Shown here: piece after piece, positions 33,901-42,774 of the stretch
How the letters are laid out: each line of letters opens with the position of its first letter
How positions within the stretch are numbered: the stretch's first letter is position 1
DNA from: Bacteroidales bacterium UBA1309
Lineage (GTDB): Bacteria; Bacteroidota; Bacteroidia; Bacteroidales; Dysgonomonadaceae
Assembly: GCA_002307185.1 (NCBI GenBank)
Contig: DBTT01000038.1
Location: 62,001 to 126,000 of the forward strand
Direction: 5' to 3'
Length of the DNA: 64,000 nt
Program-made: the position numbers and the translations under genes
Notes under the pieces: generated by a model
Databases searched by the model: none
What the model was told of the DNA's origin: nothing
What the model saw: the letters and a program-made list of their open reading frames with translations, nothing else

Positions 33901-34509
33901 ATGGCTATTGCTAAGACTCGAAATATGTTGATTGATGTGGCGAGAAAATTGTTTGCTCGGATGGGTGTGGAAAACACTACGATGAACGACATTGCCCAAG
34001 CTTCTCAAAAAGGAAGACGGACGCTTTATACCTATTTCAACAACAAGTCGGAGGTATATCAGGCTGTGGTGGAAACAGAAATTGAGGGTATGATAGAAGC
34101 TCTTCAGGATGTGGTGGCCAAAAAGATGCCCGCCGACGAGAAGCTATTGCTCTTTTTCTACACACGCTTTGATGCCGTCAAAAAGGTTGTGGTGCGGAAT
34201 GGAACATTGAAAGCCTATTTTTTCCGTGACATCTGGCGGGTCCAAAACGTGCGGAAAAGTTTCGATAGGAAAGAGATACAAATTATCAAGCAGATACTGG
34301 AACAGGGTATCAGCGAGGGCACTTTTGAAATGCCAGATGTCCAGCTCACATCAGAGATACTCCACCATGCCCTGAAAGGGCTTGAAGTGCCTTATATCCG
34401 CGGCCATATCCGCTCAAGCCGTATCTTGACTGGCCCAAAGAGGGAAAATATTGCCTACCTGATTCTTGAAGGAATCAAGAAAAAGACCAAGCCGGAAGAC
34501 GTGTTATAA
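33901..34509 (+). CDS. TetR family transcriptional regulator
   Basis: This 202-residue TetR-type regulator has an N-terminal helix-turn-helix that is clear: RNMLIDVARKLFARMGVENT, TMNDIAQASQKGRRTLYTYF, then NNKSEVYQAVVETEIE. The ligand-binding half (residues 60-200) is diverse, with the C-terminal segment VLILEG-like (NIAYLILEGIKKK). I use ATG 33901 (MAIAKTRNML); an earlier open frame exists but carries no homology. It lies 58 nt upstream of fabG in the same direction and may regulate it, as FapR- or FabR-like control of lipid synthesis would suggest, though no such link is shown. Confidence 0.9.
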   Translation: MAIAKTRNMLIDVARKLFARMGVENTTMNDIAQASQKGRRTLYTYFNNKSEVYQAVVETEIEGMIEALQDVVAKKMPADEKLLLFFYTRFDAVKKVVVRNGTLKAYFFRDIWRVQNVRKSFDRKEIQIIKQILEQGISEGTFEMPDVQLTSEILHHALKGLEVPYIRGHIRSSRILTGPKRENIAYLILEGIKKKTKPEDVL

Positions 34510-34567
34510 ACCCCAAGATAAACGCCAATTTAGATTCTCTAAGAAATACATTATCAAACAGCTATAT

Positions 34568-35314
34568 ATGAAATTGTTAGAAGGTAAAACCGCCATCATC
34601 ACCGGAGCAAGCCGAGGGATCGGAAAAGCGGTGGCAATCAAATTTGCAGAAGAAGGAGCAAACATTGCTTTCACTTGCACTTCTTTGTCGCAAAATGCGT
34701 TGGACACAGAAAAAGAGTTGTCCGCATTCGGGGGCAAAGCCAAAGCTTACGCATCCAATGCGGCGAGTTTTGAAGAATCGCATCAATTGGTGCAAGAAGT
34801 GTTGAAGGATTTCGGACAAATCGATATTCTGATCAATAATGCCGGAATCACCCGTGATGGCCTCCTGATGCGCATGACTGAAGAGCAATGGGATACGGTG
34901 ATCAACATCAACCTGAAATCGGCGTTCAATCTCACCCATGCTATCACGCCCATATTCATGAAGCAGAAAAGTGGAAACATTATCAATATGAGTTCAGTGG
35001 TAGGTGTTTCTGGAAATGCGGGACAGGCAAATTATGCGGCATCTAAGGCCGGAATGATTGGCTTCACCAAATCGATTGCTAAGGAAGTTGGTTCGAGAGG
35101 CATCCGTGCCAATGTGATTGCCCCCGGATTCATCGCCACAGATATGACAGGTGTGCTGTCGGATGAAATCAAGAAGAAATGGGCCGAACAAATCCCTTTG
35201 CGTCGCATCGGCGAATCGGAAGATGTGGCGAAGGTGGCTGTTTTCCTAGCTTCTGATTTGTCAACTTATGTCACCGGGCAAGTTATCAACGTGTGCGGGG
35301 GGATGAATATGTAA
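34568..35314 (+). CDS. fabG: 3-oxoacyl-[acyl-carrier-protein] reductase
   Basis: This 248-residue classical SDR reduces 3-oxoacyl-ACP with NADPH in fatty acid elongation. Motifs: AIITGASRGIGKAVAIKFAE (TGxxxGIG), LINNAGITRDGLL (NNAG), then NMSSVVGVSGNAGQANYAASKAG with the Ser, Tyr and Lys of the catalytic set, and IAPGFIATDM. The ATG at 34568 (MKLLEGKTAI) is preferred to the open frame from 34466, which overlaps the TetR gene. There is no acp or fabF nearby, so it could also act on another 3-oxoacyl substrate; FabG is the best reading by similarity. Confidence 0.92.
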   Translation: MKLLEGKTAIITGASRGIGKAVAIKFAEEGANIAFTCTSLSQNALDTEKELSAFGGKAKAYASNAASFEESHQLVQEVLKDFGQIDILINNAGITRDGLLMRMTEEQWDTVININLKSAFNLTHAITPIFMKQKSGNIINMSSVVGVSGNAGQANYAASKAGMIGFTKSIAKEVGSRGIRANVIAPGFIATDMTGVLSDEIKKKWAEQIPLRRIGESEDVAKVAVFLASDLSTYVTGQVINVCGGMNM

Positions 35315-35340
35315 AATCTAAAGAGCCTTTTATATTAGCG

Positions 35341-35374
35341 GGTCTTCACTGAAATGGTGGAGGCCTATTTTTTT
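35341..35374 (+). terminator. fabG terminator
   Basis: A 9-bp stem with two G-T pairs, arms 35341-35349 and 35357-35365, is followed by a seven-T run starting at 35368. It is 26 nt after the fabG stop. Confidence 0.7.
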
Positions 35375-35811
35375 CAAAACCTTATGATTGTTTTTGCTTT
35401 CTCTTGATGCTGTTTTGACAATGTATCTGTCAGCCACGATAAGGGCTGCTTTGTAAAATATTATGAAAGCAACCTTTCTATTGGATATGCATTCTAATTC
35501 GATATGGAAATTTATTGAAAATAATGTGAGTTCGAATTAAGAATTGTGTTTTTGGCTATCCGGGATATTTATAGGAGGTTTCCATTTGATATCCCTGCGT
35601 CAGCGCACAGGACTATGACGGTTGATTTATTTGATTCCTGATTTCGATTCATAGTGAATGCCTCGTTTTAAGCTCAATACCGAATGCCAGAGTGCCAAAC
35701 GAGGATAGAGTAATTGGAATGAGCGGATATTATTTTTCTTCATAGGATCTATTATTTTTGCTAAAATATGGGTTAATCCCTGAAGATATGTTCTGTTTGC
35801 CGCTTATAAAA
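35375..35811. other. Gene-poor region between fabG and tRNA genes
   Basis: About 435 bp without a plausible coding frame. It contains a perfect 8-bp inverted repeat CCTCGTTT/AAACGAGG (35661-35668 and 35697-35704) and a plus-strand TATTTTTG (35753-35760) resembling a -7 element but with no gene after it. A small RNA is possible but unsupported by any family I know. Confidence 0.3.
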
Positions 35812-35842
35812 AAATACTCTAAATATTTAATTTAGAGTATTT
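35812..35842 (-). terminator. Terminator of the tRNA-Gly/tRNA-Leu unit
   Basis: Perfect 13-bp arms AAATACTCTAAAT (35812-35824) and its complement (35830-35842) with a 5-nt loop, followed on the minus strand by a T run. It lies 7 nt after the 3' end of tRNA-Leu. Confidence 0.85.
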
Positions 35843-35849
35843 CTTTATG

Positions 35850-35933
35850 TACCCGGAGCGGGACTTGAACCCGCACGGCCATAATGGCCACAAGATTTTA
35901 AGTCTTGCGTGTCTACCATTCCACCATCCGGGC
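35850..35933 (-). tRNA. tRNA-Leu (anticodon UAA)
   Basis: Read on the minus strand it starts GCCCGGATGG, with a seven-pair acceptor stem (GCCCGGA with TCCGGGT, G-T at the end), an anticodon loop CTTAAAA giving UAA, a long class-II variable arm (TGGCCATTATGGCC) and the T-loop GTTCAAGTC. The long variable arm and UAA fit tRNA-Leu. CCA is not encoded. It follows tRNA-Gly by 7 nt. Confidence 0.95.
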
Positions 35934-35940
35934 AGACCAG

Positions 35941-36013
<73 letters not shown>

Positions 36014-36046
36014 AAGTCAAAATATTGCTTTTTCGCTAAGCGAGTG

Positions 36047-36077
36047 CAAATGTAAAACGTTTTTTTGATTTTGCAAA
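36047..36077 (-). promoter_or_regulatory. Promoter of the tRNA unit
   Basis: On the minus strand TTTG (36077-36074) and TACATTTG (36054-36047) are 19 nt apart, an exact Bacteroidota-type promoter, 33 nt upstream of tRNA-Gly. Confidence 0.75.
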
Positions 36078-36169
36078 CAATTTCGGATAAAACAAACTGG
36101 TTTCCTGTTTCATTTTTCCTATTGAATTTATCGCCTTTAAGTAAATATATTTTTTGTTGTCAGCATCTC

Positions 36170-36203
36170 TTTGTTAAGGTTTGAAATTAATACCTTATAT
36201 TTG
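36170..36203 (+). promoter_or_regulatory. rsfS promoter
   Basis: TTTG at 36170-36173 and TATATTTG at 36196-36203, 22 nt apart, fit the Bacteroidota pattern with slightly long spacing. The rsfS ATG is 27 nt downstream. Confidence 0.6.
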
Positions 36204-36230
36204 CACATTAAAATACTCAATAAAAAACGA

Positions 36231-36590
36231 ATGAGTGAAACAACCATTTTAATCAACAACATTGTAAAAGCTTCTCAAGAAAAGAAAGCGAAAAATATTG
36301 TGATTGTAGATATCTCGGAATTCCCCGGTGCCATTTGTCAGCGTTTTGTGGTTTGTCAAGGCAATACTCCCACTCAAGTGGAAGCCATAGCCAATGAAAT
36401 TGTGGAAGAAGTGAGAAAAAGCACAAAAGAAAAACCTATTTCCACTGATGGATTACGTGAATCTCGTTGGGTCGGGATCGATTATGGCACGATAATTGTA
36501 CACGTTTTTATTCCAGAACTCCGTGAGTTTTATGACATTGAGCACCTTTGGGCTGATGCCAAAATCGAAACAATACCGGATTTGGATTAG
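36231..36590 (+). CDS. rsfS: Ribosomal silencing factor RsfS
   Basis: This 119-residue RsfS (YbeB/Iojap) binds L14 and blocks joining of ribosomal subunits when nutrients are short. Supporting stretches: KKAKNIVIVDISEF, FVVCQGNTPTQVEAIANEI and the C-terminal WVGIDYGTIIVHVFIPELRE, then FYDIEHLWADA, the standard ending of the family. The start at 36231 (MSETTILINNIVK) is chosen because the promoter precedes it and the N-terminus fits. It is followed after 107 nt by ftsH in the same direction, an arrangement common in Bacteroidota. Confidence 0.94.
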   Translation: MSETTILINNIVKASQEKKAKNIVIVDISEFPGAICQRFVVCQGNTPTQVEAIANEIVEEVRKSTKEKPISTDGLRESRWVGIDYGTIIVHVFIPELREFYDIEHLWADAKIETIPDLD

Positions 36591-36697
36591 TTGCCTCATG
36601 GCTTGCATGGACAACATATTTCAAGCTTGTTTGTTTTAATAAAAAATAGGACTGCATGCTCAGCAGCGTGTGGTAAAAGTATTTGTAGATATAAATT

Positions 36698-38695
36698 ATG
36701 GAAAATAATAAAAAACCGTCGAATTCCGGAGGAAAAGGGTCAAGAATGCCCCTTAACTATTGGTTTTATTCCGTTGTCGTTTTATCGCTTATCGGAATGT
36801 ATTTTCTCTTTGGAGACGGAGCCAGTAAGAATGTCAGTTGGTCTGATTTTGAGAAATATGTTGGTAGCAATTGGGTCGATAAAGTAACGGTTTATAACAA
36901 AAAGACCATGTTGGAGGCTACTGTAAGACCTGATTCCGTGCAAAACGTCTTCAAGGAACAAAACGGTAAAATGGTGAAGAATCCCCTGATTATCGTGAAC
37001 ATTCCTTCGGCCGATGGATTTGACAAGTTTTATAACAATTTGCCCCCAGATCTGAAGAAAAACATCAAGGTGAATTATGATCCCGGTTCAGACCTTTGGG
37101 ATGTCTTGATTAGCCTGTTACCATTTGCTTTGCTCATATTTATATGGATATTTATTATCCGGAGAATGTCGGGAGGTGGCGCCGGAGGTGGAGGCAATGT
37201 CTTTAGTGTTGGAAAATCCAAAGCCCAATTGTATGACAAAGGAGCAGACCTGAAGGTTACATTCAAGGATGTGGCAGGATTGTCGGAGGCTAAGGAAGAG
37301 ATTGAGGAAATTGTAGAATTTTTGAAGAATCCAAGCCGTTATACTGATCTGGGTGGGAAAATTCCAAAGGGTGCTCTTCTTGTTGGCCCTCCTGGGACAG
37401 GGAAAACCCTCTTGGCCAAGGCAGTTGCTGGAGAAGCCGATGTTCCTTTCTTTTCGATGTCTGGTTCTGATTTCGTGGAGATGTTTGTTGGAGTTGGAGC
37501 TTCCCGTGTCCGTGACTTGTTCCGTCAGGCGAAAGACAAGGCTCCTTGTATCATATTTATTGACGAGATAGATGCCATCGGACGCGCCCGTGGAAAGAAT
37601 CCGAATATGGGATCCAATGATGAACGCGAAAATACGCTGAATCAGTTACTTACGGAGATGGATGGTTTCGGAACAAATAGCGGTGTGATTATTCTTGCAG
37701 CAACCAACCGTGCTGACATTCTTGACAAAGCCTTGCTTCGTGCTGGGCGTTTCGACCGTCAAATATATGTGGATCTTCCCGATTTGAACGATCGAAAGGA
37801 GGTGTTCAAGGTGCATTTGCGTTCGGTGAAGATTGACGACTCTGTGGACATCGAATTTCTCTCTCGTCAAACCCCTGGATTTTCGGGTGCAGATATTGCC
37901 AATGTATGTAACGAATCGGCCTTGATAGCAGCCCGCAAAGGGAAAAAAATAGTACAGAAAGACGACTTCCTGAATGCGGTTGACCGCATAATCGGAGGTC
38001 TTGAAAAGAAGAATAAAGTCACCACTTATGAAGAACGCCGATCGATTGCTATTCATGAAGCAGGTCATGCCACGCTGAGTTGGTTTTTGCAATATGCCGA
38101 CCCGTTGGTGAAGGTGACCATTGTTCCTCGCGGAAAAGCTTTGGGTGCGGCTTGGTATTTGCCCGAAGAAAGACAAATAGAAACCAAGCCGCAACTCTTG
38201 GATAAGATTTGTGCTTTGCTCGGTGGACGCGCTGCTGAAGATATTTTCTTAGGACGGATCTCTTCGGGTGCAGCGAATGATTTGGAACGGACCACTAAGC
38301 TTATTTACGCCATGGTTGCCTACTATGGAATGGGTGATAGCTTGCCAAATATCTCTTATTACGATTCGTCTGGGCAAGATTATGGGTTCACTAAACCTTA
38401 CAGCGATGAAACAGCTTTGCAAATAGACAAGGAGGTTCGTGAAATAGTGTCATCCCAATATGCACGAGCAAAAGAGCTTTTGGTGAAATATCAAGAAGGA
38501 CATGCAGCCTTGGCTAAGTTGTTGCTTGAGAAAGAAGTGATCTATTCTGACGACTTGAAAGCAATCTTTGGGCTACGTGAATGGGCTTCCCGATCAGATG
38601 AATTGATGATAGAAGCGGAAGGCAAAGCGGAGCTTGAGAAACCCGCTGCGGTTGTGGCTGGTAATGACACCTTGTCAGGCCATGTTTCCCATTAA
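36698..38695 (+). CDS. ftsH: ATP-dependent zinc metalloprotease FtsH
   Basis: This 665-residue membrane AAA protease degrades misfolded and regulated membrane and soluble proteins at the inner membrane. Two membrane segments (about residues 20-38 and 133-152) flank a periplasmic domain. The AAA domain has Walker A GPPGTGKT at residues 230-237, Walker B IIFIDEIDAIG and the SRH arginine region GRFDRQI. The zinc site HEAGH is at residues 453-457, with the third ligand in the later RAAEDIFLG region. Length is typical for Bacteroidota. It lies between rsfS and cdsA, all co-directional. Confidence 0.97.
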   Translation: MENNKKPSNSGGKGSRMPLNYWFYSVVVLSLIGMYFLFGDGASKNVSWSDFEKYVGSNWVDKVTVYNKKTMLEATVRPDSVQNVFKEQNGKMVKNPLIIVNIPSADGFDKFYNNLPPDLKKNIKVNYDPGSDLWDVLISLLPFALLIFIWIFIIRRMSGGGAGGGGNVFSVGKSKAQLYDKGADLKVTFKDVAGLSEAKEEIEEIVEFLKNPSRYTDLGGKIPKGALLVGPPGTGKTLLAKAVAGEADVPFFSMSGSDFVEMFVGVGASRVRDLFRQAKDKAPCIIFIDEIDAIGRARGKNPNMGSNDERENTLNQLLTEMDGFGTNSGVIILAATNRADILDKALLRAGRFDRQIYVDLPDLNDRKEVFKVHLRSVKIDDSVDIEFLSRQTPGFSGADIANVCNESALIAARKGKKIVQKDDFLNAVDRIIGGLEKKNKVTTYEERRSIAIHEAGHATLSWFLQYADPLVKVTIVPRGKALGAAWYLPEERQIETKPQLLDKICALLGGRAAEDIFLGRISSGAANDLERTTKLIYAMVAYYGMGDSLPNISYYDSSGQDYGFTKPYSDETALQIDKEVREIVSSQYARAKELLVKYQEGHAALAKLLLEKEVIYSDDLKAIFGLREWASRSDELMIEAEGKAELEKPAAVVAGNDTLSGHVSH

Positions 38696-38728
38696 GATGA
38701 AAAGTTGTAATCTGAAAAATATATCCTG

Positions 38729-39547
38729 TTGAAACTTAATAATTTTTTGACAAGAGCCGTCTTTGGTGCATTGTATGTGATAGTGTTGTTGTCAGGAGTC
38801 CTGATTAACAGCACTTTCTTTTCGGTCATTTTTGGCTTTATCACTATGTTGGCATTGTATGAATATTACACTCTGATAGAAGCCAATAGCAGCGTGGAGG
38901 TGTCTAAGCCTTTAAACATTGCTGGCGGATTACTATTGTTTTTGGCCTGTGTTCTGTTTTCTTCCAATGGATTCACTTATGGTTTTGTTGGATTTCTAAT
39001 CTATATTTTAGCACTTTTTATCAGTGAACTATATCTCAAAAGGCGAGATCCGATACAATCAATTGCTTATTCGCTTTTTGGAATAATTTATATTGCAGTG
39101 CCTCTGTCTTTAAGCACACGTTTGGTGTTTTCAGACTTCGGTTTTCATTACGAATATTTCCTGGCTCTTTTTGTCTTCATCTGGCTGAATGATTCCTTTG
39201 CGTACATCACCGGAATGCTTCTGGGCAAGCATCGTTTGTTTGAGCGCATTTCTCCTAAAAAATCGTGGGAGGGATTTTCGGGTGGGTTGTTTTTTTCGGT
39301 TTTGTCGTCGTTTGCCTTCCATTACTTCTTTCCCCAAACAAGCCTATCCATTTGGGTTGCCTTATCCGTTGTCGTGGTACTTTCAGGCACCTTGGGCGAC
39401 TTGTTTGAATCTCTGATCAAAAGGACGCTTGGGGTGAAAGATTCCGGCAATATGATTCCTGGACACGGTGGGATACTTGATCGGTTTGATAGCACCCTAT
39501 TTGCTATCCCATCAGTAGCAATACTCTTGTACTTCGTCAATCGCTAA
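38729..39547 (+). CDS. cdsA: Phosphatidate cytidylyltransferase (CDP-diglyceride synthase)
   Basis: This 272-residue polytopic enzyme makes CDP-diacylglycerol from phosphatidate and CTP, the entry to phospholipid synthesis in the inner membrane. The CdsA signature near the C-terminus is complete: SLIKRTLGVKDSGNMIPGHG, then GGILDRFDS, with about eight hydrophobic segments before it. The only usable start is the TTG at 38729: the frame is closed by a TAA at 38708 and the next ATG is at residue 41, past the first membrane segment. It is 33 nt downstream of ftsH. A TTG start is uncommon but acceptable. Confidence 0.92.
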   Translation: MKLNNFLTRAVFGALYVIVLLSGVLINSTFFSVIFGFITMLALYEYYTLIEANSSVEVSKPLNIAGGLLLFLACVLFSSNGFTYGFVGFLIYILALFISELYLKRRDPIQSIAYSLFGIIYIAVPLSLSTRLVFSDFGFHYEYFLALFVFIWLNDSFAYITGMLLGKHRLFERISPKKSWEGFSGGLFFSVLSSFAFHYFFPQTSLSIWVALSVVVVLSGTLGDLFESLIKRTLGVKDSGNMIPGHGGILDRFDSTLFAIPSVAILLYFVNR

Positions 39548-39591
39548 TCTTTTTAGTTTCTGTCGGGGGCTTTCTCTTTCTAATTTGTTCT

Positions 39592-39599
39592 CTATTTTT
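39592..39599 (+). promoter_or_regulatory. Candidate -7 element of the stray GT4 gene
   Basis: TATTTTTG is an exact TAnnTTTG match 22 nt before the ATG at 39622. There is no TTTG at the proper -33 distance. Confidence 0.45.
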
Positions 39600-39621
39600 G
39601 GCATGCCAAATCGTAATTGCT

Positions 39622-40713
39622 ATGAAATCGATTCCAACCAAAGTGTGTATAGTGGCCATCTCTTTGGCGAAAGGAGGATTGGAGCGTTCTACCGCATTGT
39701 TGTCGAAGATGCTATCTGATGCCGGTTATGATGTGCATCTTGTTTTGCTGACAGATGCAATTGATTATGGATACAAAGGAAAATTGCTGAACCTGGGACT
39801 TCTGAAACACCAAAAAGAAACGCTGTTGTCTCGGTGGAGTAGATTGCTCCGATTGAAGGACTACATAAGGCAGAATAAATTCGATTTTATTATTGACGCC
39901 CGTTGCCGTAGAGATCCATTGGTGGAAATGGTTTATTTGTTCTATTTTTATCACAGGACAAAGAAAGTGTATATGATACACAACTTTAAGATTGAGAATT
40001 ACTTGACTTCCCATTCTTTTATATCCAATTTGATTTTGAAGAATTGCCATGGCATTGTTTGTGTTTCTGAGGGAATAAAAACACATATCGAAAATCGCTT
40101 TCATTACGAAGGAGCTGTCAGAATCTACAATCCGATGAGAGAAATCTATCCGGACAGCGGCTTTTTCCTTTCCGAAGCTATTCCTCGCAAATATATCCTT
40201 TACCTTGGACGTATTGAAGACAAAGCGAAGAATCTAAAATTGTTGATCGAAGCCTACAAATTGTCTAACATCCACACCTACGATATTGCTTTGCTGATTG
40301 TTGGTGATGGGCCAGATAAATATTTGATAAATAATTATATATCTGATTCCGGCTTGGGCGGTCGGGTCTTGATGCATCCTTTTTCACAGAATGTTTATCA
40401 CTATTTGAAAAATGCGCTGTTTTTGGCACTCACAAGCAGGCATGAGGGGTTTCCAATGGTGCTTATTGAATCTTTGTCTGTTGGCACGCCAGTTGTCTCT
40501 GTCGATTGCCAAACCGGGCCCAACGAGATAATAGTGAATGAGGTCAACGGTTTATTGGTTGAGAACTTCAATCCGCATAAGCTAGCCTTGGCCATGAAAC
40601 GGATGGTTGAGGATGAAAATCTTTATGTGAAATGCAAACAAAATGCGCGGGAGAGTGTTCAGCATCTTTCGCCGGAAAATATAGAGGAGGCATGGAAGCG
40701 GATTTTGTGCTAG
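39622..40713 (+). CDS. Glycosyltransferase family 4 (outside the main locus)
   Basis: This 363-residue GT4 enzyme has an N-terminal CIVAISLAKGGLERSTALLS (GGLERS loop), a donor domain with YILYLGRIEDKAKNLKLLIE and LTSRHEGFPMVLIESLSVGT near residue 280, and the cap region PNEIIVNEVNGLLV. It resembles capsule and LPS GTs, but lies between cdsA and a GT2 gene on the opposite strand, away from the polysaccharide locus, so it may serve LPS core or glycolipid synthesis. I use ATG 39622 (MKSIPTKVC), behind the -7 element. Substrate unknown. Confidence 0.88.
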   Translation: MKSIPTKVCIVAISLAKGGLERSTALLSKMLSDAGYDVHLVLLTDAIDYGYKGKLLNLGLLKHQKETLLSRWSRLLRLKDYIRQNKFDFIIDARCRRDPLVEMVYLFYFYHRTKKVYMIHNFKIENYLTSHSFISNLILKNCHGIVCVSEGIKTHIENRFHYEGAVRIYNPMREIYPDSGFFLSEAIPRKYILYLGRIEDKAKNLKLLIEAYKLSNIHTYDIALLIVGDGPDKYLINNYISDSGLGGRVLMHPFSQNVYHYLKNALFLALTSRHEGFPMVLIESLSVGTPVVSVDCQTGPNEIIVNEVNGLLVENFNPHKLALAMKRMVEDENLYVKCKQNARESVQHLSPENIEEAWKRILC

Positions 40714-40726
40714 AGAAGCGGCTTTG

Positions 40727-41659
40727 CTATTCAACAAAAACGGAATGCGTTAATCCCATTTTCATCAGCTTGTTTTTCAGCCGCACCAAAGTTTGCAATA
40801 TTCTTGCCGGTAAAAAAAGCAGGATTCTTTTTTTCCAAGGGAGGCTCTTCAAATCAATGTTTTCCAAGAAATAATTGAAGCTGCTTCTGTCGTTGTGCAA
40901 TTTGCTCTTTATCGCTAGGGAAAAACGGTTGTAATCAATGTATTTCTTCAGAGCTTTATTTTTCGATTCGAATTCTAAATACTTCGAATAGTCGGCTTTC
41001 TCCCGCAAATTGGAAATGTTTCGGGAAAGGCTATTCGAATCATAGATGTATCTCACTGAAATTCTCCAAATGAATAGAATTTTGTATTTCAGTCCAATAC
41101 GAATCCACAGGTCGGTGTCTTGCCCACTTTTGATAAGCGGGTCAAATACTCCTGCATGGGCGAACACCGTGTTTTCAAAGACGGAGGCCGATGTAAACAA
41201 TACGGCTTCGTGGTAGCTTGCTTCGAAGAAGTCAACAATTTCGTGATCGGACGTTCCTTCGACAGAATATTTCGCCTTCGACACTTTGCCCTTGTATTCA
41301 AACTCGATGGCGGTGCTAAAGACCTTTTGTTCCGGGAAACGGCAGATATGCGTGTATATTTCTTCCAGAAAATGGGGATACCAATAATCGTCGGCATCCA
41401 AGAAAGCAATGAATTTTCCCTTTGCAAGCGATATTCCCAAATTTCGTGCAGATGAAACTCCTCTGTTTTCGGTTTCATAGTAACGAATTCTTGGATCGGC
41501 TAGTTCTCGGACGATATTTCCTCCACCGTCTTTAGATCCATCATTGATGACTATGACCTCATAATCAGAGAAATGTTGAAAAAAAACACTATTCAGCGTT
41601 TCTCTAATATATTTTTCTTTGTTGTAGAGAGGTATTATTACGGAGAAGAATGGATTCAT
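40727..41659 (-). CDS. Glycosyltransferase family 2 (outside the main locus)
   Basis: This 310-residue GT2 enzyme shows FSVIIPLYNKEKYIRETLNS, VIVINDGSKDGGG, GVSSARNLGISLAKGKFIAF and LDADDYWYPHFLEE, followed by the acceptor-side SGQDTDLWIRIGLKY. The C-terminal third is lysine-rich. It converges with the GT4 gene at 40713, 13 nt apart, and a minus-strand TATTTTTG at 41707-41700 may drive it. The two genes are not part of the main polysaccharide locus and perhaps act in LPS core or another glycan. Confidence 0.88.
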   Translation of the reverse strand: MNPFFSVIIPLYNKEKYIRETLNSVFFQHFSDYEVIVINDGSKDGGGNIVRELADPRIRYYETENRGVSSARNLGISLAKGKFIAFLDADDYWYPHFLEEIYTHICRFPEQKVFSTAIEFEYKGKVSKAKYSVEGTSDHEIVDFFEASYHEAVLFTSASVFENTVFAHAGVFDPLIKSGQDTDLWIRIGLKYKILFIWRISVRYIYDSNSLSRNISNLREKADYSKYLEFESKNKALKKYIDYNRFSLAIKSKLHNDRSSFNYFLENIDLKSLPWKKRILLFLPARILQTLVRLKNKLMKMGLTHSVFVE

Positions 41660-41831
41660 CTAAAGGGAATGGATTTATGCACTGTGATCTAATCAAACAC
41701 AAAAATATAAAAAAAATCAAAGAATGTAATTTCTGGTTTTGTATTAAACTGGTTATTCTTACAATAAGTACAGAGTTTGTCGGCAATTTAAAATAGTGCA
41801 GGCAAAGGATATTTGCCTGATGTTTTTTAGC

Positions 41832-41839
41832 TATTTTTG
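41832..41839 (+). promoter_or_regulatory. Candidate -7 element of the AraC gene
   Basis: TATTTTTG is an exact TAnnTTTG match, 44 nt before the ATG at 41884. TTTG at 41812-41815 is 16 nt upstream, a little short of the usual spacing. Confidence 0.5.
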
Positions 41840-41883
41840 CCATTAGAAAATTTATCTAACCACATTATCTAAGACTTGATCCC

Positions 41884-42774
41884 ATGAAAGCTGAAAGAAT
41901 TACTTTATCTGAGGTCACTCCTTTGTCAGACAAAGACTGTTTCTATATTGCCGACAGGCGCAAGACAGAATTTACCTATCCATTGCATCAGCATGCCGAG
42001 TATGAATTGAATTTTGTGGAATGTGCGCCGGGCGTTCAGCGAATTGTTGGAGATTCAAATGAAATCATTGGCGACTATGATTTGGTGCTGCTCACCAGCA
42101 AAGACCTGGAGCACGTGTGGAAGCAGAACGAATGTATATCGAAGGACATCAGGGAAATCACGATCCAATTTTCGCCTGATTTGTTTTTTTCCAATTTCCT
42201 GCACAAAAACCAGTTCGACTCTATCCGCAAGATGTTGGAAAAGGCCCAGCGCGGATTGTGTTTCCCCATGCAAGGCATTCTTCGGGTATATCCGATGTTA
42301 GATACACTCTCCGAAGAGAAACAGGGCTTTTTTGCGGTCATTAAATTTATGACAATACTTTACGAACTTTCTTTGCATGCCGATGAAGCCCGCATGTTGT
42401 CCAGCTCGTCATTCGCGAAAGTCAAAGTGCTGTCCGATAGCCGTCGCATTCAGCGTGTTCAGCAGTATATAGATGCGCATTATTTGGAAGCCATTCGCCT
42501 GAATACGCTCTCCGAACTTGTGAGCATGAGTCCTACCGCCTTCAGCCGTTTCTTCAAGCTCCATACCGGGCGCAACCTTTCTGATTATATCATCGATATC
42601 CGGTTGGGGCATGCCACCCGGCTTTTGGTTGACTCTTCGCGGTCGGTTTCTGAAATATGCTACGAAAGCGGCTTCAACAATGTTTCCAATTTTAACCGGA
42701 TTTTCAAGCACAAGAAGGGGTGTTCTCCAAAGGATTTCCGTGACAACTACAAGAAGGTAAAGGTGCTTATTTAA
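41884..42774 (+). CDS. AraC family transcriptional regulator (PUL regulator)
   Basis: This 296-residue AraC/XylS-type regulator has an N-terminal cupin-like sensing half, with FTYPLHQHAEYELNFVECAP and a HVWKQNECISKDIREI stretch. The C-terminal two-helix-turn-helix domain (about residues 195-296) reads RVQQYIDAHYLEAIRLNTLS, SPTAFSRFFKLHTGRNLSDY, and ICYESGFNNVSNFNRIFKHK with the family signature before GCSPKDFR. It lies just upstream of the susC gene in the same direction. It probably senses a manno-oligosaccharide or glucosyl disaccharide in the cytoplasm and activates the locus; that is inference from position. No hybrid two-component or sigma/anti-sigma regulator is present. Confidence 0.9.
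   Translation: MKAERITLSEVTPLSDKDCFYIADRRKTEFTYPLHQHAEYELNFVECAPGVQRIVGDSNEIIGDYDLVLLTSKDLEHVWKQNECISKDIREITIQFSPDLFFSNFLHKNQFDSIRKMLEKAQRGLCFPMQGILRVYPMLDTLSEEKQGFFAVIKFMTILYELSLHADEARMLSSSSFAKVKVLSDSRRIQRVQQYIDAHYLEAIRLNTLSELVSMSPTAFSRFFKLHTGRNLSDYIIDIRLGHATRLLVDSSRSVSEICYESGFNNVSNFNRIFKHKKGCSPKDFRDNYKKVKVLI

Noticed and set aside
36591..36887. 98-codon plus-strand frame overlapping the start of ftsH
   Set aside because: It overlaps ftsH in another frame and has no family features.
38705..38728. An ATG start for cdsA upstream of 38729
   Set aside because: An in-frame TAA at 38708-38710 closes the frame and no ATG lies between it and the TTG.
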